From: Mesostigma viride
Taxonomy: Eukaryota; Streptophyta; Mesostigmatophyceae; Mesostigmatales; Mesostigmataceae
Assembly: GCA_009746045.1 (NCBI GenBank)
Contig: RPFO01000256.1
Location: 1,679,829 to 1,741,828, forward strand
DNA length: 62,000 bases
Direction: 5' to 3'
The position numbers were made by a program, and so were the translations under genes. Below the pieces are notes generated by a model, which made no database searches, was not told where the DNA came from, and saw only the letters and a list, made by a program, of their open reading frames with translations. Below, piece after piece: positions 43,880 through 54,200 of the stretch. Each line of letters begins with the position of its first letter. The first letter of the stretch is position 1.

Positions 43880-44107
43880 GCCGAGCCACCATACCAAGCT
43901 AGCCACGTGCACTGCTAACGCACGGTACACAACCAGCCATTAGTAGCCCTACCTTAGCCATTGTACAGCGATGCTACGTCCTGGCTATGATCAGCTTACT
44001 TGCCCACGCTCCTTCTTATGAGGATATGCTCAAACGGGTCTTATTGCACCCACAGCAGAACTTGCCGGATCGTCTATCGTGTGCGATTGCTGCTGTGGCC
44101 AGCATTA
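43880..44107 (+). mobile_element. SINE-like unit, type 1, right half of an inverted pair
   Basis: Inverted relative to its neighbour: CACGTGCACTGCTAACGCAC, CTACGTCCTGGCTATGATCA, then TTGCCGGATCGTCTATCGTG. It lacks the terminal hairpin, being truncated where the type 2 tail begins at 44108. Confidence 0.7.
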
Positions 44108-44420
44108 TATTGAATTAATTAGTAACATAACTCCGTTGGGAGTCAGTACATGTAGCACATAGCCCTGAGAAGGGGCCCATGGCTTATAATACATGCTGGG
44201 CTACTTCCTGCAAGGGTTACTAGGGATGTAAGCTATACATACACCTGCTCTGGGGTGCACAAGGGCACCTGCTGCACACCACTGTATTAATTCAGCTAAC
44301 ACCTAGGGGTGCCGACAGAGGTGGGAAGATCATCCGTGGCTATACAAAAGCTAGGGCATGATCCATGGTTTGTCGACAGAGAGTGACTCTCTGCATAGGC
44401 AGAGCTTGGCTAAATTCTTA
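44108..44420 (-). mobile_element. SINE-like unit, type 2
   Basis: Inverted copy of 40930-41245. Its 3' end is read on the minus strand as ATGTGCTACATG...CTCCCAACGGAGTTATGTTA with an AATTAATTC tail. Confidence 0.7.
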
Positions 44421-44559
44421 ATGCAGCATCCACGGGGAGTCCATGGCAAGGCGTGACTAACTAACTAAATGTGTGTGGCATCATCCATGGGGGGCCATTA
44501 TGGGCGCACATGTGCGTGGGCCACGTGGTACTCTAGGCTAAGCCTTACTAATCTACACT

Positions 44560-45229
44560 ACTGCTATATTCCCTAGCCTGGCCGGTTGCTGGGGTGGCAG
44601 GGGGTGCCTGCCGGCAGGGCTTGTGGTCGACGTGGATGACCGCCCCTCTCCAGTATACCGGTTTCCCCCCTGCAGTCTGCCGGAGCTGGAGGTAGGTCGG
44701 CCATTAATCTCGCGTCGTCGTTGTTGCTGGGCCAGGGTCAGGTCGTCGGTCGTCCAGCGTGTAGCGAGTCCTCGAGAGCTTCTTGCGGCATTTAAGGAAC
44801 GACATGCAGCTTATCCGCCATGTACTTAAAGGTGCATGAGGAGCACGGGGGCCGCCGGGCCAGCCTTACCCCGCGCGCGGGGAAGGCGGGCAGACGACAT
44901 CCACCAGTGAGTTGCATGGGGGCAAGAATGTCGCGCTTAAATGCTGTGAGAAGAGTCGTCGAGGTCTCATCTGCCGGCTGGTCGAAGTGCTTGACGATGA
45001 CATTGTGGCTGCGCTGGGTGCGGTCGGCCTCCTCGCGGAGGTCGAGGGCTTGTTGCTTGAGCTGTGCCGCGATGGTCAGGAGGTGGTGGGGGTGGTGTGG
45101 TGCGGTCCGCCCAGGTCTGAGTGGGAGGGGTGCCGCCGCCTGGGCCAGCGGGGCCGGGCTAGTTTGGCGGCAATGTCCTTCACCGCCTGGGCGGTGATGC
45201 CTGCGGTGTTTTGCATGCACTCGATCCAA
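44560..45229 (-). mobile_element. LINE 5' ORF fragment
   Basis: The minus-strand frame at 45229-44792 gives a helical, Gln/Glu-rich segment (TIAAQLKQQALDLREEAD, then HFDQPADETSTTLLTAF) that could be a coiled coil. Related nucleotide sequence occurs at 42290-42420. It probably lies upstream of the endonuclease/RT region of a LINE, but no endonuclease motif was seen. The assignment is inference. Confidence 0.4.
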
Positions 45230-45385
45230 TGCTCTCTCCGGCCGTGGCCAGGGTGCCTCTCGGGCATGAAGGAGAAAGGGGGTCTCTGCCCTTTCTTCCT
45301 GTTGTGCACATACAGGGATCGATTAAAAGCACTCCGGTGCTCCGTGACTCCCCAACGGGAGCACGAGCTTAGTTAATTAATTATA
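45230..45385 (+). mobile_element. Type 1 SINE-like/LINE 3' end
   Basis: GGCATGAAGGAGAAAGGGGG, CTCTGCCCTTTCTTCCTGTT and GCACTCCGGTGCTCC precede the hairpin 45337-45364 and a TTAATTAATTAT tail. Confidence 0.75.
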
Positions 45386-45449
45386 ATAAGAAGTCTGACG
45401 GTGTCAGGTCAGATATATGCTTAATTATTATACGTCGGCATATAGAATA

Positions 45450-45720
45450 TAGATGCTCGTATTTCGGACGAGATTAGGCAGCGTGTGATAGCATTTGTAG
45501 GACACCTAGTTGTTGCTCGCACCAGCCAGGTCGACACCGCCCTTGGTCTGGCAGGCCCCCAGCGGCTTGGCCAGCCAGGGCGGCATATTCTGACCTGGCC
45601 TGGCCCCAAGGGCATTCCCAAAAGGGTACGGAAACATGTCACGAATTACATCCAGATGTTGCTGGACGACCTCGTGCATGGTCCCAGCCCAGTTTGAATA
45701 CCGCATCCACTCTCTCGGGG
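45450..45720 (+). mobile_element. LINE C-terminal fragment
   Basis: Encodes ARTSQVDTALGLAGPQRLGQ, PGRHILTWPGPK and VTNYIQMLLDDLV, a near-copy of 46440-46690 in the adjacent LINE. A short insertion (VV) and changes near 45625 distinguish it. Confidence 0.7.
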
Positions 45721-45739
45721 CTCACAGGCAGTAGTGCGG

Positions 45740-46985
45740 ACTGCGGAAGGCACCACCCCACCATTCCCCCTTCACCACGGGGTGTGGCAAGGTTGTGTCC
45801 TGTCCCCATACCTGTTCATTATTGTCGTGGATCACGTCATGCGCTGAGCACGTGCGCGCTTCACTGCTCTTAAGGGGTTCGTGCCAGGCTTGGACATCCT
45901 TAACGAGAAAGAGCACGGCGGGGTTCAACCTGGCTACCGCCTGGCTGACCTGATTTATGCGGATGACACCACCCTCATCGCGCGCCCCGAGCACATTCAG
46001 ACCTGGCTGGACTGTAGTGGGCCTGGAGGCGAGGGCGGTGGGGTTGGAGATTAGTGTCAAAACTGAGGCGATGGTGATTGGCCAGGCCTCCAGTACACCG
46101 CCGCTGCCGCGCCTGCTCGACGGGACGACGGTCCCGTTTCGAGATCGCTTCAAACTGCTAGGGAGCTGGCTCCCTGACACTGCCGACGATGTGGACACCC
46201 GCATCGGCCTGGCCTGGGCTAGGCTCCGTTCGCTCAACACATACTGGCGCTCCAAGGGCCTGGGCGAGCACCGCAAGCGCATGCTCTTCAAGGTCCTCGT
46301 CCTCACGGTGCTCACGTATGGAGCCGAGGCGTGGACACTCACACCCACACTGGCAGCCAGGCTCAACGGCACGGTAACCAGGATGCTCCGACAGGTCCTG
46401 AACGTAGGGTTTTCCAAGCGCCCGTCATTAGAGTCTTTGTATAAGGGCATGCCTCGTATTTCGGACGAGATTAGACAGCGTAGGATAGCATTTGTAGGAC
46501 ACCTTGCTCGCACCAGCCAGGTCGACACCGCCCTTGGTCTGGCACTACTGGCAGGCCCCCAGCGGCTTGGCCAGCCAGGGCGGCACATTCTGACCTGGCC
46601 TGGCCCCAAGCTAGGGCATTCCCAAAATGGTAGGGAAACATGTCACGAACTACGTCCAGATGTTGCTGGATGACCTACTGGTCCCAGCCCAGTTTGAATA
46701 CCGCATCCACTCTCTCTCCCTTCTTTGGACTGCCATGCAGAACAAGACGCGGTGGCAAAAGATTGTCAAGGCTCACACGCCCGACCCTGTGGGCAAGCCA
46801 CCCCCCCCCAAGAGGAGGAAGCGTTTTGATGAGTAGGGTAGTTAGGATTTTTTCTAGACTAGATAGATTAGCGTTAGGATAGTCCGATTACGCGGCTCTC
46901 TCCACTCCACCACCCATCAATTAAGGAATATGTGCTACATGATCTCCCAACGGAGGCATGTTATAATTTAATTTAATTTAATTTA
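45740..46985 (+). mobile_element. LINE RT fragment with YADD box and 3' tail
   Basis: Non-LTR retrotransposon, 5' truncated. RT block GVWQGCVLSPYLFIIVVD is followed by an in-frame TGA at 45845. The YADD box (LADLIYADDTTLI) lies at 45956-45967. The frame shifts near 46013 into LEARAVGLEISVKTEA, LLGSWLP, LTVLTYGAEAWTL, MLRQVLNV, RRIAFVGHLARTSQVD and finally PPPKRRKRFDE with a stop at 46833. The 3' UTR ends with the type 2 hairpin (CTCCCAACGGAG at about 46944) and an (AATTT)n tail to 46985. The enzyme would copy LINE RNA at a nicked target; this copy is dead. Confidence 0.85.
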
Positions 46986-46986
46986 A

Positions 46987-47210
46987 TCCACTCTCTCTCC
47001 CTTCTTTGGACTGCCATGCAGAACAAAACGCGGTGGCAGAAGATTGTCAAGGCTCACACGCCAGCCCCTGTGGGCAAGCCACCTCCCCCCAAGAGGAGGC
47101 GGCGTTTTGATTAGTAGTGCAGTTAGGCTTTTTCTAGCTAGACTAGATAGCTTAGAGTTAGGTTAGAATTACGCGGCTCCTTCCACCCCACCCATCCATA
47201 AACTAATATT
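46987..47210 (+). mobile_element. LINE 3' fragment without its tail
   Basis: A second copy of 46706-46920 (CACTCTCTCTCCCTTCTTTG to CCACCCATCCATAAA) with a few changes. Its expected tail is missing here but is found at 49633-49692, beyond the opposite-strand LINE. Confidence 0.7.
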
Positions 47211-49632
47211 AATAGACACGTGACTGCGTCACGTGAGCATAAGTCCTCAGTGGGAGGGGAACATGGGATGGAATGGATGGTATATGCTATCATCTAGGTC
47301 CTAGTTACAGGGGTGTGGGCACCGCGGCCCGAATCGCTATGAAGGCCATACTTGGTCACACGCGGAGCCCCCACAGGCTTGGGGGTGGTCTCCTTCATCA
47401 CTACTTGCCATCTATCCTTGCGCACCATCTGCCTCCATATTACAGACAAACCAGGAGGCTGCCCGGGGGTGAGCCCGTCACGTCTAGTGTAGCACATGTC
47501 CATGCCGAGTCTATCACGAAAAGTCCACGGGTGGCGGCCCCGCTGCCGCGCGCGGCCGGGGGCACGCTGGCCAGGTGAGGACATATCGCCCAGGCTGGGC
47601 GCGGGGCTTGGTGCCAGCTAGTCTATCTGATGTATCTGCCTGATCTGTGCGGGCCAGGTGCCCGGCTAGGCCCAGGCGCCTGTGCCTAATAATGTGGGAA
47701 ACATAGGGCAAATCAGCGTACAAATCCTCATTACTAATGTGCAAACCAAAGGGGATGTTAAGGGCCTGGCGCAGCATCTTGGTGACGGCGCCGTCGAGTC
47801 GTTGCTCCAGCTCCTGCATCAGTGTCCACGTCTCGGCGCCGTAGGTCAGGACCGTCAGAATGACGACCTTGAAGAGGTCACGCTTGACGATCCGGGGTAG
47901 GGCGGCCGGTTGCTCCACCAGCGGCCCGGTGGTCATGGAGGTGCGCCCACGGCATGCCGATCCGTGTCGTCATGTCGTCCTCGCGGTCGGGAAGCCAACT
48001 GCCGAGCAGCTTGAAGCGGCCTGAAGGAGGGTAGTTGACCTCGGCATCGTCTAAGAGGCGGAGTGTGGGTGGGGGCCCTGCCATGCCGAGGGCCAGGGCC
48101 TCCGTTTTGGGGCTGATTTCTAGACCAACCGCCCGAGCCTCGAGCGCCAGGCAGTCCAGCCAAAGTTGGGCAGACTCCGGCTTCTCGATGAGCGTGATGT
48201 TGTCGGCATAAACGAGGTCAGCTAGTAAATTCTGCTTGTTAGTCGGCCCCCCTTCCCCAAGCTCGTTCGTGATCGCTAGGCCAGGGGCACGGCCTGCAAT
48301 GCTAGCAAAGCGAGCACGTGCCTGGCTGGCGCATAACATAATCCACTACAATAATAAACAGGTACGGCGACAGGACGCAACCCTGCCAGACGCCGGTCTG
48401 CAGTGGGCATGGCGGGGTAATGCCGTGTTGAGTGCGCACCGAAGTGGTCGACCCCTCATACAGCGTGCGGATGACGGTAATCAGGGGAGTGGGGACGCGA
48501 GCGCGAGCAAGTACAGCCCATAGAGCGTCCCAGAGGACAGAATCAAAAGCCTTGATGAAGTCGACGAAGATCAGGATGGCGGGAAACTCACCAGCCTGGT
48601 TGCAGGAGAGCGATTTCCTCGAAGAGGCGACGCGCGACGAAGATGGCCATGACGGTGTTGCGCCCAGGACGGAAGCCCATTTGACTTTCCCCAAGGTGAC
48701 AGTCGAGAGCAGAACGAAGGCGGTTGAGGATCATGCGCATGAACAACTTAAGTGCGGCGCTCTGGATGCAGACTCCTCTGTAGTTGGCGGGGTCGTCAGG
48801 GGAACCTTTGGTTTTGTACAGCATAATACGGTAGCTGTGCTGCCACTCAGGAATTGGCGGCGCGTCGGCAAGCAGGATCCGGTTGCAGACGTCAAGCAGG
48901 AACCCCGTGAGCGCCGTCAGCTTAATCACCGGGGCTGGGAGCTGGTCAGGTCCAACGGCGGCATAGAAGCGGAGTTGCTTGGCGGCGGTGCTCAGCTCGA
49001 GCTCGGTGAACGGCGGGAGCTCGTTGGGGTTGGCCAGGGGTTCCGTCAGGGCTGGGTACGTGTAGTCCTGCTCAGCGGCGGGCGGCGTGGGCGGCGCAGG
49101 GACGTCCGCCGGTGCTACTGCCAGGCGTGCAGCCGCCAGAGGGCCAAGCGGCGGAGGCGGCGGGGGCCCGGCGCCGAGCAGCCGGGACTGGGAGGAATAC
49201 GACCGGTCGAGCTGCTGCTGCGGTGAGCCAGAGAGCGTCCGCGGCGCAGAGAGCGCCCGCGGCGCCGGCTGCGCGCCGCCGGCGGGCCGTTGCATGGGCG
49301 TGCAGGCGGGTCCAGGCGTACTAATTGCCGTGCTGGTCCTTGAGGTGGGCGAAGTACTCGCGGACATGAAGGTCCTCCTGGTCCTTGGTCGCCTGCCGGA
49401 TGGCCGAGTGGTAATCGGCTTTGAGGCGGGCGTAGCGGGCGGGGTCGCTGTTGTCGCGCAGGGCTTGCCGGGCCTGGATGACGGCGGGGAGCCGGTGCAG
49501 GCTGGTGAAGCGGGGCGGGCGGCGGGGGGGCAGTAGGGCCCCGGCCGCGGGCAGCTTGCCAGCGAGGTGCCGGAGGGCCGATGCGGGGCCGGCAGCGAAC
49601 AGCTGGGCGTGGCTGGCCGGGATGTCCAGGAT
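47211..49632 (-). mobile_element. LINE with most of the RT domain, minus strand
   Basis: Reading down from 49632: a linker; RT blocks with YRIMLYKTKGSPDDPANYRG and SQMGFRPGRNTVMA; FVDFIKAFDSVLWDAL; GVWQGCVLSPYLFIIVVD; then LADLVYADNITLIE, where the catalytic YADD box reads YADN (48199-48210). Next are LLGSWLP, LTVLTYGAETWTL, MLRQALNI and GHLARTDQAD, then a C-terminal region ending about 47294. Several frame changes break the ORF. The 5' part, including any endonuclease, is absent. The 3' end has a perfect hairpin CACGTGAC-TGC-GTCACGTG at 47217-47235 and an ATTAATATTA tail. Confidence 0.85.
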
Positions 49633-49692
49633 CAAGGAATATGTGCTACATGATCTCCCAACGGAGGCATGTTATAATTTAATTTAATTTTT
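49633..49692 (+). repeat. Detached LINE 3' tail, type 2
   Basis: AAGGAATATGTGCTACATGA, CTCCCAACGGAGGCATGTTA and (AATTT)n. Nearly identical to 46924-46985. It is interpreted as the tail of the LINE fragment at 46987-47210, split off by the minus-strand LINE. Confidence 0.7.
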
Positions 49693-49714
49693 AATAGATG
49701 CTCAGGTCAGCTAG

Positions 49715-50258
49715 CTAGTAATTATTTAGTTAATTAATTATTTAATTAATTACTTAATTAAACGCGTGCTCCCGTTGGAGAGTCGCGGAGCATTAACCCT
49801 GATGGAAGGATGAATGGCCCGTACACGCAATCCTACCGGTCTAATCTATCTACCACATCAAGCCTACTCTATATCTATGGTGCCCTCTACCCTAGGGGTA
49901 GATTGTCTAGCGTTCTTCCCGCGTTTGCAAACACGCGGGCGCTTCCCCACGGGAGGGGGTTCGTTGTCCTCTATGACCTGGGCCCACTTGGCCTTGTCCA
50001 TCATCTTGTTCCAAATCACGGAGAGGCCTAGCCCCCCCATGTCCTCTACTAGCTGTTCTTTGGAGGTGCGGGCCTTGCGGCGTCTGGCATCGCGGGGCCC
50101 GGCCCACGTGTGGACCTGTGCCGGCCAGGCTGAGCTGGGCGCAGGCCTGCGGGGGGGCCACGTGATGTGTCTAACTGGTTGGTGCCAGCTAAGTGCTCTA
50201 CTAGCTGCAGGCGCCGCTGCTTAATGGTGCTGGTAATATATGGCATGCCGAGATACAA
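49715..50258 (-). mobile_element. LINE 3' end (second LINE family), minus strand
   Basis: The minus strand encodes MYLGMPYITSTIKQRRLQLV, then KARTSKEQLVEDMGGLGLSV and NEPPPVGKRPRVCKRGK, with a stop near 49870. The 3' UTR carries the hairpin at 49793-49766 and a (TTAA)n tail. It is the best copy of the family also present at 39.99 and 41.53 kb. Confidence 0.75.
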
Positions 50259-51255
50259 GTAAGTTCTACTCGATCTAGCTATAAAGCTCTACTCGATCAT
50301 TGGTCGGCCCTCCTAGTCGATCCCCAGGCCGGCTAACTCGTGATCGATCACCAGGCCAGATTCCCGCGGCAAGCAATGCTAGCACATGATGATCAATGTA
50401 AGCTAGACGTGCGCACTAATTGATAGCGTTAATTAATTAACTAATTAATTCATGCCAGAAAACATCGCGTGTTGCGCTGCAGCGACGCGACGGTGTGGAC
50501 TTAATGAATCCAGTGCCACGCATATCGACACCAGACAAGCATATATAGTCTAGTTGTCTCACTTAAAATCTAGGCAATGTTGGTGCAATAACAATGGGCC
50601 ACTAGGCAGGTTGCTTAACAATCAGTTCACATCTCCCTATCATGTGCAGCAATTTCTGTCAACGTTGCTGGGAATACAGATTCTTACTCGTACGAAAATA
50701 CCAAGGAGACAACCACTCAACCAGCGCAGGCCAGAAATCGGGAGAATCCGGACCATGGTAGCTCGAGCCTGCCGTTATCTTGTCCGCGTTGTACGAAAAT
50801 ACATTTAAGTTCTGCGCCCAGGCTTTAAGATCAACGAATCAGGTTGACAGGGCTCCATGTGCATTGAGAATAGCGAACACTACAAGGACATCGTGAGCAT
50901 GTCGCCATCCAAAGTGCTGGGAGGCGAGAATAATTTATTGACTGCTATTGTCTATTGACAAATCACGCAGCAGTAGCCGAGAAAAGGATATCACTGGCGG
51001 GACTGTTATATCACTGCAAGGCGACACCCAAATCCCTGGGGGTTACCCTCGCAAAGCATAATAGTTCATCAGATTGCTCGCCCCGCCCCAGCTAATGATG
51101 GCCCTTTCACAATAATTTCTCGCCCATGACACCTTTTCGTCCCGTGGTGGTGCTTCCTCAAAGAAACCAGACATCCGACTCCGCAACGCAACCCCTTTGG
51201 GGATTGGATTGCGAACATTGTCGCCCGGCCACAGCGACAAAGGCATTGGCCCTGT
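50259..51255. repeat. Intergenic; contains one copy of a dispersed repeat
   Basis: 50690-50805 (GGCCAGAAATCGGGAGAATC, CGAGCCTGCCGTTATCTTGT) is the inverted counterpart of 41745-41860 and matches 51900-51965 in part. The remainder shows no gene. The sulfotransferase 3' UTR is expected at the right end. Confidence 0.55.
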
Positions 51256-54200
51256 CTAGTGCTGGTGGTCCTTCCACAAAAACTTCTCATCATCGAGCAT
51301 GTGTGCCAGCTCGCCGTTCCAGGGGTCAAAGAACACCTGCAGCAGCGCGCGCGTCTGCTCCAGCATCTTCACGCCCGGGGGCGGCTTGTGCACCGGGTTG
51401 TGGCCCCCCTTGGTCTGCACGGGTGCATCCAGGATCTTGGTCCACTGCTCATCGGTCGGGGTGTCCACCTCCAGGTGGCGGAAGACCTTCTCGAGCTCGC
51501 GCTTGGTGTGCTGTAGGGCAGGCAAAAGAACGGCGAACATCAAGAATTTAATAAGAAGAATAAACAAAAAATAAGCATATTGCTCGACTGACATGAGCTA
51601 TTGATGGTAGCTCCACTGCGGGTGATTCCTCGTGTTAATTGGAGGATACTTGTTTCCATTGCGGGCGATTCCTTATACAGCGGGAGAGCGATCGCAGCCG
51701 CGGTGCTTACAACTAGAAACTCGGCTAGGAACAAGAGTCGGCTAGGAACAAACGCACAGATCACGGGAGTTTGTTTTTTAGCTAAACCGTCTCGGTCTCG
51801 CCATGAACGTTAGCCAGCCATAATTTTTGAACGTGCAAGGGTTACACACTTCAGCCTCGATTCAATGCCATTGTCCCTCACCAAACGCATATAAAATAAC
51901 AGCAGGCTCAACCTACCATGGAACAGATTCTCCAGATTTCTGGCCTGCGCTGGTTGTCTAATCGAGATTGCTTGTCAAAATTGACATAATCCTTAACAGG
52001 AGTTCATAAAGGGTGTTGCAATTGGGATTTTAGGGTGAAGAAGGATTTCCTTTCAAAAGGACTCGCGGCGGGTAGGCAGTAGGAATACGGACAGGGTTAA
52101 GGGCCGAAAAATAGTTTTAATTAACAGGTAGGACATGACAATGTTCCAGCTCCACCAGAGCAGCCAAAAGAAATAGATGAAGGAGGTTGCAGGGCAGTTT
52201 TAATACAAGGGCGCGTGTGCATTAAGACCGTAGGTAAGGCCACCTGACTTGGCACACACAGAAGTGCATCATAGCCCAGGCAAGGACTGGAGGTCACCTG
52301 CACTGGGAGATGAGTGCGTCCGTCATATCCAGCAGCTTGCAACTGCCGTATTCACACGCCGGCAGTAAAACCCTAACACTACCGCTAAACCCTAATGCTG
52401 TGCCAGCATAGGCGGTCCTCGCATCCCCGTTGCACGGCTGCCTCCCCACATTTGCACAATCCTCGTTCTCCCGGCCTTTGGCAGCACCCACCCGCCATCC
52501 ATCTGGCTTGTGCCCACAAACGACATGGGGGCAATCCTAGCCCTGAGCCTGGCACTCCACAAACCATGCCGGCGTAGTAATACTTACGTCAAACATTGGC
52601 GCCCTATTGCCCACATACCTGGACCATTCTCAATCTACTACCCCTCTGAGATGCAACTCCCAATAGCAACCCTCGTGCTACTCGTAATAGCAACCCTCGT
52701 GCAACTCCTAGTAAGTAGTAACTACCCTTGTGCACATCGCCACCCACCGTGGTATAGTCCTCCAGGCTCAACACCAGCAGGTTCCTGGCCCTATTCGACA
52801 GTGCTTACACTGACTGTATACAAGGACCCGTGCGCCCCCCGCAACCCACCTTGTTGTAGTCCTCCAGCCGCAGCACCAGCAGGTTCCCGTTGGGGTACGC
52901 CGACAGCCACCCGGGCAGGAATGCCGAGTAGAGCGACTTGATCAGCTGGTCCGCGTGGTAAAACACGTGCTCGTAGCGCGGCGCGAGCGACTCAAACTGG
53001 AACGCGCACTTCATCTTGCCATGCGTCGTCGAGCAGTGCTCGAATTCGGTGATCGCCTCCACACAGTAGTCGTGGAAGCCCGCCGCAGTCTTCCCGTAGT
53101 GCTGCGAGTAGTGCTGGTAGAACCAGTAGGCCGCCCAGAGGCGGTCGATCGGGTTCCTCAGAATCACCATCAGCTTCACGTCCTCCCTGGCGACCGATTT
53201 CAGTAACGCGGGCACCTCGATCTCGCCTCCCCGCGCACGGTGAGTCGCCGCCTGGATGCTCAGCGCCTGCGGGAAGCAGCGGGTGTCCATGCAGGCGACC
53301 CTCGCCGCCTCCCGCGCAGCCACCTCGCCCCCCTGGTGGGTCTCGATGCACTCCTTCCAGCAGCTGCGCATGTACTCGGTGTAGTCCTGGTGCAGCCGCT
53401 CCGAGTGCGTCCACGTGAATGTGAATGTGCCCCCACTGGCGTCGACCGCGACCGCGCCCTCAGGGTCCTTTCGGAGCGCAGGGAGCGCGCGGCCGGTCTC
53501 GCGGAGCAAGTCCTCGAACGGCCGGATCTCAAAGTAGTAGTTGCTGTGGCCCATCGGGGGCGCGACCTGAGGGTGCAGCATCAGGCGCTCCTCCAGGTCC
53601 TTGGTCCCGCACTGCCACACGCCGAGGATGTAGGCGTACGGAATGCACTTCACAGCGCCCTCGAACGTTTTCCAGCAGGGGGTCTTGAACTCGGGCAGCC
53701 AGGTGCCGCCCGTTGGGGGCAGCTGGGGCGCGGTGTCTTGGAGGATTTCCTCGGCGGCGCGGCGCCAGCTGGGGGGGAGCGGGGGGAACCCGGCCGGGTT
53801 CACGACGGCGCCGCTCCCGTAGGTCTTCCCTTGGGGAATGAAGGGCCGCGTGGAGCTGGGGGCGGGGGGGGAAGAAAGAGGAAGGGGGGATAGGGGGTAG
53901 GGTGGGGGAATGATGGGTGGGTGACTACGTGAGAGGGAAGGGGGGGGGCGGGGACGGGGGGGGGGAGGGAGAAAAGGAGGGGGGCAGGGAGAGAATGGGG
54001 AGGGGTGGAGGGGAGGAGATGGGGGGAGGGGAGGGGAGGGGAGGCTTGCATGGTGGATAATGCTGGCACTGGTAGTGACTAAGCGTGTGTGGGAGTAAGT
54101 GATTCTGAGATGAAAACAGCAGTCACTGTTGGTAAAAGCGACCCGTAGCCCTTGAGTCAAAGTGATGGTTAAGATAAGAATAGTCAAAATAGCGGTTACA

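Noticed and set aside
52365-52400. Telomeric repeat (CCCTAAA)n
   Set aside because: Only isolated CCCTAA words (AACCCTAACAC, AAACCCTAATG) occur, with no tandem array. The CCATAAAC run at 58.1 kb is likewise not telomeric.
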